From contig NZ_BLKZ01000001.1 in assembly GCF_010723575.1 (NCBI RefSeq), positions 5,518,001 through 5,582,000 on the forward strand: DNA of 64,000 nucleotides. Reading direction: 5' to 3'. The stretch's first letter is position 1, and each line of letters begins with the position of its first letter. Below are positions 34,599-42,844 of this stretch, one piece after another. Below the pieces are notes generated by a model that worked only from the letters and a program-made list of their open reading frames with translations, had not been told where the DNA came from and ran no database searches. The stretch comes from Mycobacterium bourgelatii. GTDB lineage: Bacteria > Actinomycetota > Actinomycetes > Mycobacteriales > Mycobacteriaceae. The translations under genes and the position numbers were made by a program.

Positions 34599-35585
34599 AT
34601 GCGCGCGGTGGGGGTGAGTCGAACCGGTGGGCCCGAAGTTCTCAGCTATACCGAAGTTCCAGAGCCGAAGCCCGACGCCGACGATGTACTGATCAGGTCG
34701 GAGGCGATTGGGGTCAACTTCATCGACACCCAGTTCCGATCGGGGCGGTATCCAACCCAGCTGCCTCTCACGCTGGGTAGTGAGGTTGCGGGCACCGTGG
34801 TGAGTGTCGGCCCGAACGTCTCGACTGTTCAGGCGGGTGACCGCGTCGCCACCGCCGACGCTGTGGGCGCCTACGCCGAATACTGCTTAGCATCAGCAGC
34901 TTTGGTGGCACATGTACCGGACGCCATCGCCAGCGATGTCGCGGCCGCCGCGCTGTTGAAGGGGCTCACGGCGCACTTCCTGATCAACTCCGCGTATCGG
35001 GTCAAGCCGGGTGACACCATTCTGCTGCATGCCGGCGCAGGCGGCGTCGGCCTGATCCTGACCCAGTGGGCCACCAGCGTTGGCGTTCGGGTGATTACGA
35101 CGACATCGACCCCGGCCAAGGCGGACCTGTCGCGTCGGGCAGGCGCAACGCACGTCCTTGACTACCCGGGCGACCCGGCCGAATTCGGGTCCATCATCCG
35201 CGAATTGACGCACAGCCGAGGCGTCGCCGCCGTTTTCGACGGGGTCGGGCGAACAACCTTCGACGCCAGCCTCGCCTGTCTGGCCGTTCGCGGCACGCTT
35301 GTGCTATTTGGCGCGGCGAGCGGGCCGGTACCACCGGTCGATCCGCAGCGGCTGAACACCGCCGGTTCGGTGTACCTGACCCGCCCGCTGCGCAGTCACT
35401 TCAACCGTACATACGATGAGTTCGCTTGGCGTGCAACGGAACTGTTCCGAGCTGTCAGCACCGGCACCGTCGAGCCCAGCATTGGTCAGCGCTATGCGCT
35501 GGCCGACGCCGCCCAAGCGCACCGCGACCTGGAATCGCGCAAGACGCACGGCTCCACCGTGCTCATGCCGCCGGTAAGCAGTTGA
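34599..35585 (+). CDS. quinone oxidoreductase-like zinc-independent MDR enzyme
   Basis: A 328-residue medium-chain reductase of the NADPH:quinone oxidoreductase group. The N-terminal GroES-like domain has GVNFIDTQFRSG and LGSEVAGTV without the zinc ligands of alcohol dehydrogenases. The cofactor motif is AGAGGVG at about residues 147-153. It likely reduces a quinone or an enone/enal using NADPH. It begins 9 bases after the tautomerase stop. Its 3' end overlaps the end of the convergent GlcD-GlcE gene by 23 bases. Confidence 0.87.
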   Translation: MRAVGVSRTGGPEVLSYTEVPEPKPDADDVLIRSEAIGVNFIDTQFRSGRYPTQLPLTLGSEVAGTVVSVGPNVSTVQAGDRVATADAVGAYAEYCLASAALVAHVPDAIASDVAAAALLKGLTAHFLINSAYRVKPGDTILLHAGAGGVGLILTQWATSVGVRVITTTSTPAKADLSRRAGATHVLDYPGDPAEFGSIIRELTHSRGVAAVFDGVGRTTFDASLACLAVRGTLVLFGAASGPVPPVDPQRLNTAGSVYLTRPLRSHFNRTYDEFAWRATELFRAVSTGTVEPSIGQRYALADAAQAHRDLESRKTHGSTVLMPPVSS

Positions 35586-37431
35586 CCTTGAAGATCGCCG
35601 ACACGATATCCCCGAATGCACCATGGGAGCCGATGAAGAGGCGTTTCAGGTCGTAGCCCGCCACGTCCTTCATGGTTTCGCCGCCGAACCGGGCCGGTGC
35701 ACGCCCGTCGGTCAGGACCACCTCCAAGCCGAGTAAACCATTGCGCACGGCGTGCCGCTCCTCGCCACTTGCCGTGGCTATGAGCGCACCGACGCTTCTC
35801 GCGCGGGATTCGCCGCCGGGGTCGACGGGTAACGCGCTGCACGCCATGCCGTGTTCGGCCAGGAAGGTGGCTAGGTCGGTGAGCAACACGCCGGCACCGA
35901 CATTCAAGCTCAGGTTCGCCGCGTTGAGCTCGATGTGCGTGGCGGCGGCGGGCGCCGCGTCATCGAAAGATACCGGCGCGGCAGGGCCCCCTCGATAGCG
36001 ATCCAGCGACGCCCGCACCGTTTCCTCAAAGATGTTCACGACGGGCTCGTCCGCCGCCAGGTCGGGAAGCAGCACCCCGGGATTCAGTTGTCCAGCAGGG
36101 TCGAAGACACGCTTCACGGCCCGCTGCGCGGCGATCTCGACCGGGGTGAACCGCTTGGTCATGAACTGGCGCTTCTCGGTGCCGACACCGTGTTCGCCGG
36201 TCAGCGTTCCGCCGAGGTCGAGCGCGGCGTCGACGATTTCGTTGTTGGCGGCTTCCAATGCCGCTGCCGCTTTGGGATTGGTGCGATCGAAGAAGGAGAT
36301 CGGATGCAAGTCCCCGTCGCCGGCGTGCCCGGCCACCGCTATGAACAGCAACCCGTCGGAATGTCGAGTCGCCGCCTGCTGGATGGCCTCTTGCATTTCG
36401 GGAATCCTGTTGCGCGGCACCGTGACATCCCCGATGAAGTAGTCGTGGCCGCTGCGTACCACGGCATCCGGGGCGTGCAGGCGTCCGTACCAGAGCCTTT
36501 CGCGGGCCCGGTCGTCCGTCGCAACCCGCACCTCGATGGACTTGCGCCGCAGCACCTTTTCCACCGTCGCCGCGTCGCGCTCCACTTCTTCGGCGGTGCC
36601 ATCGACATCGACCAACACGATCGCATCCACATCGGTGGGGTAGCCGGTGTCGGTAAACGCCTGCAGCCCCGCGATTCCCGCACGATCGAGCCATTCCAGC
36701 GCGGCCGGCACCGTGCCGGTGCCGATGATGTCGGCGACGGCGTCCGCGGCGTCGTGCGCCGAGGCGAAGCTGCCCATCAGGCTGTGGGTCACCGGGGCGA
36801 TGGGGCGAAGCGCCACGGTTGCCTCGGTGACGATGCCGAGGGTTCCCTCCGAGCCGATGATCACACCGAGCAGGTCAGGGCCGTCGTCGTCGGCGGACAG
36901 GTTCACCACTGTGCCGTCAGATAGGGCCAATTCGACCGCATGCACGTGGTTGTAGGTGACGCCGTACTTCAATGCGTGTGGCCCACCGGCGTTCTCGATG
37001 ATGTTGCCACCGACCGTCGACAGGGGTGCCGAGACCGGGTCCGGAGAGAAGCACAGGCCGTACTGCAGCAACTGCTGCTGCAAGTCGGCGTTGATGACAC
37101 CGGCCTCGACGCGTGCGGTGCGCGCGTCGGGATCGACCGCCAGCACCCGATTCATCGCCGACATGTCGAGCATCACCAGATCCGGTGCGGCCATCATGCC
37201 GGCACTGCAGTTCGACGCGCCGCCCCTTGTCACGACCGGGATGTGATGTGCGGCCGCGATGCGCAAGACCGAGACCACCTCGGTGCGCGATGCCGGGCGA
37301 AGGGCGACCCCTGGCACGCCGCCGAACCCCCAGTAGTCACGACCTCGTTCGGTCAACGCATCGGCATCGGTCAGCACCGCATCGGGTCGGGATAGTGCTG
37401 CGGCGAATTGGCTGAGAACGCTGGAATCCAT
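35563..37431 (-). CDS. FAD-linked 2-hydroxyacid oxidase, GlcD-GlcE fusion
   Basis: A 622-residue fusion. Residues 1 to about 465 are a GlcD-type flavoprotein: VVTRGGASNCSAG and PVSAPLSTVGGNIIENAGG bind FAD, and GHAGDGDLHP and LTGEHGVGTEKRQF are the C-terminal active-site motifs. The last 140 residues resemble the FAD-binding half of GlcE (GGETMKDVAGYDLKRLFIGS) and stop where a full GlcE would continue. No iron-sulfur GlcF subunit is present. It should oxidise a 2-hydroxy acid to the 2-keto acid, the expected substrate of the MdlC-like enzyme. Start chosen at ATG 37431 (GAGG 9 bases upstream); ATG 37440 is possible. A class 3 site lies upstream. Confidence 0.85.
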   Translation of the reverse strand: MDSSVLSQFAAALSRPDAVLTDADALTERGRDYWGFGGVPGVALRPASRTEVVSVLRIAAAHHIPVVTRGGASNCSAGMMAAPDLVMLDMSAMNRVLAVDPDARTARVEAGVINADLQQQLLQYGLCFSPDPVSAPLSTVGGNIIENAGGPHALKYGVTYNHVHAVELALSDGTVVNLSADDDGPDLLGVIIGSEGTLGIVTEATVALRPIAPVTHSLMGSFASAHDAADAVADIIGTGTVPAALEWLDRAGIAGLQAFTDTGYPTDVDAIVLVDVDGTAEEVERDAATVEKVLRRKSIEVRVATDDRARERLWYGRLHAPDAVVRSGHDYFIGDVTVPRNRIPEMQEAIQQAATRHSDGLLFIAVAGHAGDGDLHPISFFDRTNPKAAAALEAANNEIVDAALDLGGTLTGEHGVGTEKRQFMTKRFTPVEIAAQRAVKRVFDPAGQLNPGVLLPDLAADEPVVNIFEETVRASLDRYRGGPAAPVSFDDAAPAAATHIELNAANLSLNVGAGVLLTDLATFLAEHGMACSALPVDPGGESRARSVGALIATASGEERHAVRNGLLGLEVVLTDGRAPARFGGETMKDVAGYDLKRLFIGSHGAFGDIVSAIFKVNCLPAA

Positions 37432-37516
37432 TGAGGTCATCCTCGATAGGGACGGCCCGTCAGCCGCCGGCCATGCTGTGTCGGATCAACATTGGCACTC
37501 GTGACCACGCGCCGAG

Positions 37517-37534
37517 CCCGGGTAAATCCCCGGG
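37517..37534. promoter_or_regulatory. CCCGGGTAAATCCCCGGG element (class 3 site, copy 2)
   Basis: Two CCCGGG arms separated by TAAATC. Seventeen bases are identical, after reverse-complementing, with 32456-32473. It lies 86 bases upstream of the GlcD-GlcE start, in the short gap after the acyl-CoA dehydrogenase gene. Confidence 0.65.
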
Positions 37535-37553
37535 TTTCGATAAACCCTGGCGG

Positions 37554-38729
37554 CTAGTTGCGCGGCAGCCCGAGTATGCGCTCGGCGACGATGTTGCGCT
37601 GTATCTCTGAAGTCCCGCCGGCGATCGTTGCGGCGAAGGTGCGAGCGTACCGGTCGAACCAGCTGCCATAGTGACCGTCGAGATCTAGTGGAGCAAAAGC
37701 CGACGTCATCTCGGGATGCACTAGCCCACCGGCGCCGGCGGCGTTCAGCGCATTCTCGGTGCCACGCTGCAGGGCCTCGGAGCCAAGGAGTTTCAGCACC
37801 GACTGGGCCGGTACGTCCTCATTCCCGCGCGCTGCCTTCGCCAGCGCCGCCGAACCCAGTAGCCGCAAGGCCTGCGCGTCCATCACCAAGGTGGCGTAGC
37901 TGTCTCGCTCCAGGGCGCCCGAAGGGCGGAAATCGACAGTCAGCTCATGCAATAGGTTGGCGTAGTCCATCCACAGCATCGCTCGTTCGTGCCCGAGCGA
38001 GCCGTGTGCGACGCGCCAGCCACCGTTGAGTTCACCCACCAGGTTCTCCACCGGCACCCGGACGTCGGTGAAGAACACTTCGTTGAAATCCACGTCGTCG
38101 TGGCCACATACGGATGCGAACGGGCGGCGTACCACGCCGGGAGTATCGGTCGGAATCAGCAACACGCTGATTCCCTTGTGCTTTGGCGCCGCAGGGTCGG
38201 TGCGTACGAACGTCAGCAGCACGTCGGCGTCGTGGGCACCCGAAGTCCAAACCTTCTGCCCGTTGACCACGAAATGATCGCCGTCGCGCACCGCCTTTGT
38301 TTTCAGTGATGCCAGGTCCGACCCGGCGCCGGGTTCGCTCATGCCCAGCGACGCTGTCAGCTCGGCCCGCAGGATCGGCACCGCCCAGCGCTGTTTCTGC
38401 TCCGGGGTCCCGAACGTGAGCAAAGATGCCGCGATGATGCCAATGCCCTGGGGATTGAAACTGTGATAGATCCGCCGCCGCGCCAACTCCTGCAGGTACA
38501 CATACTGCTCCAGCAGCGAGGCGTTGCGGCCCCCGAATTCGGGTGGATTGCCCGGCAGCAGCCATCCGTTGTCGAACAACAGGCGCTGCCAGCGGCGTGC
38601 CCACTCCGGGATGTGCGAACAAGACCGCGGCCGCTCGAAACCGTCGGAGTCGTCGGGCAAGTGCTGATCGAGAAAGGCCACGAATTCGGCGCGGAACGCC
38701 TCGACATCGGCATCGAAGGTCAGCTGCAC
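37554..38729 (-). CDS. acyl-CoA dehydrogenase (FadE-type)
   Basis: A 391-residue acyl-CoA dehydrogenase. It has GNPPEFGGRNAS in the N-terminal domain, the flavin strand LGMSEPGAGSDLASL, NGQKVWTSGAHDAD, and the C-terminal IAGGTSEIQRNIVAERILGLP. The GTG start is at 38729. The pattern FDADVEAFRAEFVAFLDQHLP at the N-terminus is common in mycobacterial FadE proteins acting on branched or cyclic acyl-CoAs; the substrate is not determined. A perfect class 1 operator lies 84 bases upstream, shared with the divergent TetR gene. Confidence 0.9.
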   Translation of the reverse strand: MQLTFDADVEAFRAEFVAFLDQHLPDDSDGFERPRSCSHIPEWARRWQRLLFDNGWLLPGNPPEFGGRNASLLEQYVYLQELARRRIYHSFNPQGIGIIAASLLTFGTPEQKQRWAVPILRAELTASLGMSEPGAGSDLASLKTKAVRDGDHFVVNGQKVWTSGAHDADVLLTFVRTDPAAPKHKGISVLLIPTDTPGVVRRPFASVCGHDDVDFNEVFFTDVRVPVENLVGELNGGWRVAHGSLGHERAMLWMDYANLLHELTVDFRPSGALERDSYATLVMDAQALRLLGSAALAKAARGNEDVPAQSVLKLLGSEALQRGTENALNAAGAGGLVHPEMTSAFAPLDLDGHYGSWFDRYARTFAATIAGGTSEIQRNIVAERILGLPRN

Positions 38730-38812
38730 GGGGCTCCTCGAGGCTTCATGGGACTGGCCGGGCGCTTAGCGGGATTCGCTCTCGCAAATCAGCCTTCCAA
38801 ACACACATCTAA

Positions 38813-38827
38813 GAGAATAGTATTCTC
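38813..38827. promoter_or_regulatory. perfect GAGAAT-N3-ATTCTC dyad (class 1 operator)
   Basis: GAGAATAGTATTCTC lies between the divergent acyl-CoA dehydrogenase (38729) and TetR (38884) genes. The dyad creates TATTCT on both strands, so it could overlap both -10 elements. Confidence 0.78.
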
Positions 38828-38883
38828 GCAGTAAGCAAGTTACAATCTCCGAAACGACGCCCGTGAGGAGGTCGAGCACACCG

Positions 38884-39603
38884 ATGGCACGGCGTTCTCC
38901 GGTACAGTCCAACCATGTTCTCCCCGCGCGGCAATCAAGTGAGCCGCCCGTGACCGACGCGAGCGAAGAACCAGCCTGGAAGCAGCGCGCCGTCGAGCGG
39001 TCCATCAAAACGGCGAAGCTGCGGGCCGCCCAGCGCGTTCAGCGCTTCCTGGACGCGGCGCAGGCGATCATCATCGAGAAGGGCAGCACAGACTTTACTG
39101 TTCAGGAGGTCGTAGACCGCTCGCGCCAGTCGTTGCGCAGCTTCTACCTGCAGTTCGACGGCAAACACGAGTTGCTGCTCGCGCTGTTCGAGGACGCCCT
39201 GAGCCGTTCCGCCGACCAGATCCGCGCCGCGACGGAGAGCCACACGGACCCCCTCGAGCGGCTGAAGGTCGCGGTCGAGCTGCTGTACGAGGCCTCCCGC
39301 CCCGACCCGACCGCCCAGCGACCGCTGTTCACCGACTTTGCCCCTCGGCTGCTGGTCACCCACCCGGCCGAGGTCAAGGTGGCGCACGCCCCACTGCTGA
39401 CGTTGCTCACCGAGCTCATGGAAGCCGCCGCGGAGGCCGGCAAGTTGCGCGCGGGCGTCAACGCGAAGCGAATGGCGGCCATGACGATGCAGACGGTCAT
39501 GTTCATCGCCCAATCCAGTGGTGGCGAGGACGACGCGACGGTGCATCCCATCACCGCCGATGAGGTGTGGGATTTCTGCTCACGGGGCTTCGCCGCCGAC
39601 TAG
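38884..39603 (+). CDS. TetR-family transcriptional regulator (candidate class 1 regulator)
   Basis: A 239-residue TetR-like regulator. A charged N-terminal extension is followed by the DNA-binding domain RAAQRVQRFLDAAQAIIIEKG and the helix-turn-helix FTVQEVVDRSRQSLRSFYLQFDGKHELL. The remaining 150 residues form the helical ligand-binding and dimer domain. Start chosen at ATG 38884; GTG at 38863 or 38950 are alternatives. Class 1 operators lie on both sides of the gene (38813 and 39716), making it the best candidate for the protein that recognises that dyad across the window. Confidence 0.87.
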   Translation: MARRSPVQSNHVLPARQSSEPPVTDASEEPAWKQRAVERSIKTAKLRAAQRVQRFLDAAQAIIIEKGSTDFTVQEVVDRSRQSLRSFYLQFDGKHELLLALFEDALSRSADQIRAATESHTDPLERLKVAVELLYEASRPDPTAQRPLFTDFAPRLLVTHPAEVKVAHAPLLTLLTELMEAAAEAGKLRAGVNAKRMAAMTMQTVMFIAQSSGGEDDATVHPITADEVWDFCSRGFAAD

Positions 39604-39715
39604 AGCGACCGAGCGCCGGCCAGCTGACCAGCCGTCCAGACCGACAAAGTCGCGTTTTTCCACTAATTCGCACGACGAGCGAATATCGCACGTAGGCGGT
39701 TTGAGTCGCGATGAT

Positions 39716-39730
39716 GAGAACGCTATTCTC
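39716..39730. promoter_or_regulatory. GAGAAC-N3-ATTCTC dyad (class 1 operator, one mismatch)
   Basis: GAGAACGCTATTCTC matches the class 1 dyad at 11 of 12 positions. It is 111 bases upstream of the P450 start at 39842 and downstream of the TetR stop. Confidence 0.65.
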
Positions 39731-39841
39731 TGATATCAAGAACCGTAAATAGCCAAAACGGATTCCTCGTTGACACTCATCGGTGGGTGATGACAGAGTT
39801 CAGTTGCGGCACGACCCGGTTACGGCGAGAGGCGAAAATCC

Positions 39842-41044
39842 GTGACAGTCAGCGCAGCCAGCGACGTCTATTTCGACCCTTACGACGTAGAGCTCAACGC
39901 CGACCCTTACCCGACCTTCCGCCGACTGCGTGAAGAAGCACCGCTGTACTACAACGAACAGCATGACTTCTACGCGTTGAGCCGCTTCGCCGACATCGAC
40001 GACGCGTTAGTCGATTACCAAACGTTCAGCTCCGCCAGGGGCGCAATCCTCGAATTGATCCGGGCCAACATCGAGATGCCGCCGGGCGTGCTCATCTTCG
40101 AGGATCCCCCGATTCACGATGTTCACCGTAAGTTGTTGTCGCGCATGTTCACTCCGCGCAAGATCAACGACTTAGAGCCCAAGATCCGCGAATTCTGCGC
40201 GCGCAGTTTGGATCCGCTGGTCGGCGGTGACCGGTTCGATTTCGTCACCGACCTCGGCGCCCAGATGCCGATGCGGGTGATCGGCATGCTGCTGGGTGTG
40301 CCCGAGGAAGAACAAGAAGCCGCACGGGATTTCGCCAACGCGCAGATGCGCACCGAGGCCGGCAAGCCGATGGAGATTTCGGCCGAAGCCATGCTCAGCG
40401 GCGAGTTCTTCGGCAACTACATCGACTGGCGCGCCGCGAATCCCTCGGACGACCTCACGACCGAACTTCTCAACGCTGAATTCGAGGACGAGACCGGCAC
40501 CGTGCGCCGTATGCGCCGCGACGAACTGCTCACCTACATCACTGTCGTGTCCGGCGCCGGAAACGAGACGACCACCCGACTGATCGGGTGGGCGGGCAAG
40601 GTGCTGGCCGAACACCCCGATCAACGTCGCGCACTGGTCGAGAATCCGTCATTGATTCCGGCCGCCGTCGAGGAGTTGCTGCGGTTCGAACCGCCGGCGC
40701 CCCACGTGGCGCGGTACGTCACGCGGGACGTGGAGTACTACGGCCGGAAGGTTCCCGAAGGCAGCGTCATGATGATGCTCATTGGTGCGGCCAACCGGGA
40801 CCACCGTCAATTCCCGCCGGATGGAGACGTTTTCGACATCCACCGTGAACAGCATCAGCACCTGACCTTCAGCGTCGGCACCCACTACTGCCTCGGTTCG
40901 GCGCTGGCTCGGCTCGAGGGCCGGATCGCGCTGGAGGAAATCTTGAAGCGCTTCCCGGAGTGGGATGTGGACCTGACGAACGCAAAGCTTTCCCCGACGT
41001 CCACCGTTCGGGGTTGGGAGACCATGCCGGCCGTAATCGGCTGA
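39842..41044 (+). CDS. cytochrome P450
   Basis: A 400-residue soluble P450. The I-helix motif is SGAGNETTT, ExxR is EELLR, and the heme loop is FSVGTHYCLGSALAR; the Cys and preceding His are standard. There is no adjacent ferredoxin gene, unlike the other P450 pairs, so it must borrow a donor. GTG start. It is followed by two SDR genes (gaps of 36 and 11 bases), one of the mycofactocin type, which suggests hydroxylation followed by alcohol oxidation. Its promoter region contains a class 1 operator. Confidence 0.93.
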   Translation: MTVSAASDVYFDPYDVELNADPYPTFRRLREEAPLYYNEQHDFYALSRFADIDDALVDYQTFSSARGAILELIRANIEMPPGVLIFEDPPIHDVHRKLLSRMFTPRKINDLEPKIREFCARSLDPLVGGDRFDFVTDLGAQMPMRVIGMLLGVPEEEQEAARDFANAQMRTEAGKPMEISAEAMLSGEFFGNYIDWRAANPSDDLTTELLNAEFEDETGTVRRMRRDELLTYITVVSGAGNETTTRLIGWAGKVLAEHPDQRRALVENPSLIPAAVEELLRFEPPAPHVARYVTRDVEYYGRKVPEGSVMMMLIGAANRDHRQFPPDGDVFDIHREQHQHLTFSVGTHYCLGSALARLEGRIALEEILKRFPEWDVDLTNAKLSPTSTVRGWETMPAVIG

Positions 41045-41080
41045 GGCCGGTACACCGGTTAGAGCCCGATAGGAGAGAAA

Positions 41081-41920
41081 ATGACTGGACGCGTGGAAGG
41101 CAAAGTCGCCTTCATCACCGGCGCGGCGCACGGCCAGGGCCGCAGCCACGCGGTGCGATTGGCGCAAGAGGGCGCCGACATCATCGCCATCGACGTCTGC
41201 AAGCGAGTCGTGAAAGACAGCCCGATCCCACCGGCAACGCCGGAAGATCTGGCCGAAACCGCCAATCTGGTCAAGGGCCTCAATCGGCAGATCTTCACCG
41301 CCGAAGTCGACGTGCGGGACTACGACGCGCTCAAGGCCGCGGTGGACGCCGGCGTCGAGCAATTGGGCCGCTTGGACATCATTGTTGCCAATGCCGGCAT
41401 CGGCAACGGCGGTGACACCTTGGACCAATGCACCGAACACGACTGGCAGGAAATGATCGACGTTAACCTCACCGGTGTCTGGAAAACGGTGAAAGCCGGT
41501 GTGCCACACATCATCGCGGGAAAGCGGGGCGGCTCGATCATCCTGACGTCTTCGGTCGGCGGCCTGAAAGCGTACCCGCATTGCGGCAACTACGTCGCGG
41601 CCAAGCACGGCGTGGTCGGCATCATGCGTTCGTTCGCAGTCGAGTTGGGGCAACACATGATTCGGGTCAACTCGGTGCATCCCACGCACGTGAGCACCGG
41701 AATGATCATGAACGAGGGCACCTGGAAGTTGTTCCGCCCCGACCTGGAGAACCCGGGGCCCGACGACATGGCCCCGATCTGCCAGATGTTCCACACCCTG
41801 CCCGTCCCGTGGGTAGACGCGGAGGACATCAGTAACGCGGTGTTGTTCCTTGCCTCCGATGAAGCGCGCTATGTCACCGGTGTCACCCTGCCGGTCGATG
41901 CGGGGAGCTGCCTGAAATAG
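41081..41920 (+). CDS. mycofactocin-coupled SDR oxidoreductase
   Basis: A 279-residue SDR. The N-terminal GKVAFITGAAHGQGRSHAVR with EGADIIAIDVCK is the recognisable signature of the mycofactocin-coupled SDR subfamily, which binds a non-exchangeable NAD and hands electrons to the redox peptide mycofactocin. NAG (VANAGIGNGG), Ser in LTSSVGG and YVAAKHG provide the catalytic Asn-Ser-Tyr-Lys set. The C-terminal VTGVTLPVDAGSCLK is typical. It should oxidise a secondary alcohol, plausibly the product of the upstream P450. The mycofactocin biosynthesis genes are not in the window. Confidence 0.85.
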   Translation: MTGRVEGKVAFITGAAHGQGRSHAVRLAQEGADIIAIDVCKRVVKDSPIPPATPEDLAETANLVKGLNRQIFTAEVDVRDYDALKAAVDAGVEQLGRLDIIVANAGIGNGGDTLDQCTEHDWQEMIDVNLTGVWKTVKAGVPHIIAGKRGGSIILTSSVGGLKAYPHCGNYVAAKHGVVGIMRSFAVELGQHMIRVNSVHPTHVSTGMIMNEGTWKLFRPDLENPGPDDMAPICQMFHTLPVPWVDAEDISNAVLFLASDEARYVTGVTLPVDAGSCLK

Positions 41921-41931
41921 GGTTCCGTCCT

Positions 41932-42777
41932 ATGGGCGGAATTTCTAGCTTCTCCGGGCGCGGGACGGTCATCACTGGCGGCGCGAGTGGCATCGGCTTC
42001 GCCACCGCTACCGAGTTGGGTCGCCGCGGTGCCAGGGTGGTGCTTGCCGACGTCGACCAGCCGAGTCTGGAACACGCCGTCGCCCACCTGCGTGGTGAGG
42101 GTGTCGAGGCGCATGGCGTCAGGTGCGACGTCCGGCACCTCGAAGGGGTGGTTCACCTCGCCGACGAGGCTTTCCGGCTGCTCGGACAGGTCGACGTCGT
42201 GTTCAGCAATGCCGGCATCGTAGTGGCCGGCCCGATTGCGGAGATGACGCACGAGGACTGGCGCTGGGTGATCGACATCGACCTCTGGGGGTCAATTCAT
42301 ACCGTCGAGGCGTTCCTGCCGAGGCTGCTCGACCAGAACAAGGGCGGTCACCTGGCCTTCACCGCGTCCTTTGCCGGGCTGGTACCCAATGCGGGTCTCG
42401 GGGCGTACGGCGTTGCCAAGTACGGAGTTGTCGGTCTGGCGGAGACACTGGCCCGCGAGGTGAAAGACGCCGGGATCGGGGTGTCGGTGCTCTGCCCGAT
42501 GGTCATCGAAACCAAACTGGTCTCGAATTCCGAGCGCATCCGCGGCGCGGATTACGGCCTGGCGTCGTCGCCGGATGTGACGGGCTCGGTCGGTTCGCTG
42601 CCGGCGCAGGATGACACCGTGACGGTGGATTCATTCGCCCGGCTGATCGCCGACGCGATTCTGGCGAACCGCCTCTACGTGCTTCCACACGAGGCCTCCC
42701 GGGCCTCGATCCGCCGCAGGTTCGAGCGTATCGACCGGACCTTCGAGGAACAGGCCGCCGAGGGCTGGCGCCACTAA
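41932..42777 (+). CDS. short-chain dehydrogenase/reductase
   Basis: A 281-residue classical SDR. The cofactor motif is TGGASGIG, with Asp after strand two (VLADVDQ) favouring NAD. SNAG, the catalytic Ser in FTASFAG and YGVAKYG are in the normal order. A C-terminal extension rich in Arg replaces the usual VDGG ending, as in SDRs acting on bulky hydrophobic alcohols. It follows the mycofactocin-type SDR by 11 bases and is in the same P450 operon. A hairpin repeat and a convergent SDR follow. Confidence 0.87.
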   Translation: MGGISSFSGRGTVITGGASGIGFATATELGRRGARVVLADVDQPSLEHAVAHLRGEGVEAHGVRCDVRHLEGVVHLADEAFRLLGQVDVVFSNAGIVVAGPIAEMTHEDWRWVIDIDLWGSIHTVEAFLPRLLDQNKGGHLAFTASFAGLVPNAGLGAYGVAKYGVVGLAETLAREVKDAGIGVSVLCPMVIETKLVSNSERIRGADYGLASSPDVTGSVGSLPAQDDTVTVDSFARLIADAILANRLYVLPHEASRASIRRRFERIDRTFEEQAAEGWRH

Positions 42778-42783
42778 CCTCCG

Positions 42784-42843
42784 GCGAGCAGACGCAAAAT
42801 CACCCTGTGGCAGCCCATTTCAGCGGATTTTAGGTCTGCTCGC
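42784..42843. repeat. intergenic hairpin repeat, copy 4
   Basis: GCGAGCAGACGCAAAATC at 42784-42801 pairs with 42826-42843 with two mismatches in an 18-bp stem. It fills the space between two convergent SDR genes, the same context as copy 2. Confidence 0.85.
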
Positions 42844-42844
42844 G

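Noticed and set aside
139..39730. KstR or KstR2 cholesterol-regulon operators
   Set aside because: The GAGAAT-N3-ATTCTC dyad does not fit the KstR or KstR2 consensus sequences I know, and no cholesterol ring-degradation gene set is present.
3250..42843. CRISPR-like repeats from the GCGAGCAGACGCAAA family
   Set aside because: Only four copies, tens of kilobases apart, each an inverted repeat with no spacer array and no cas genes.
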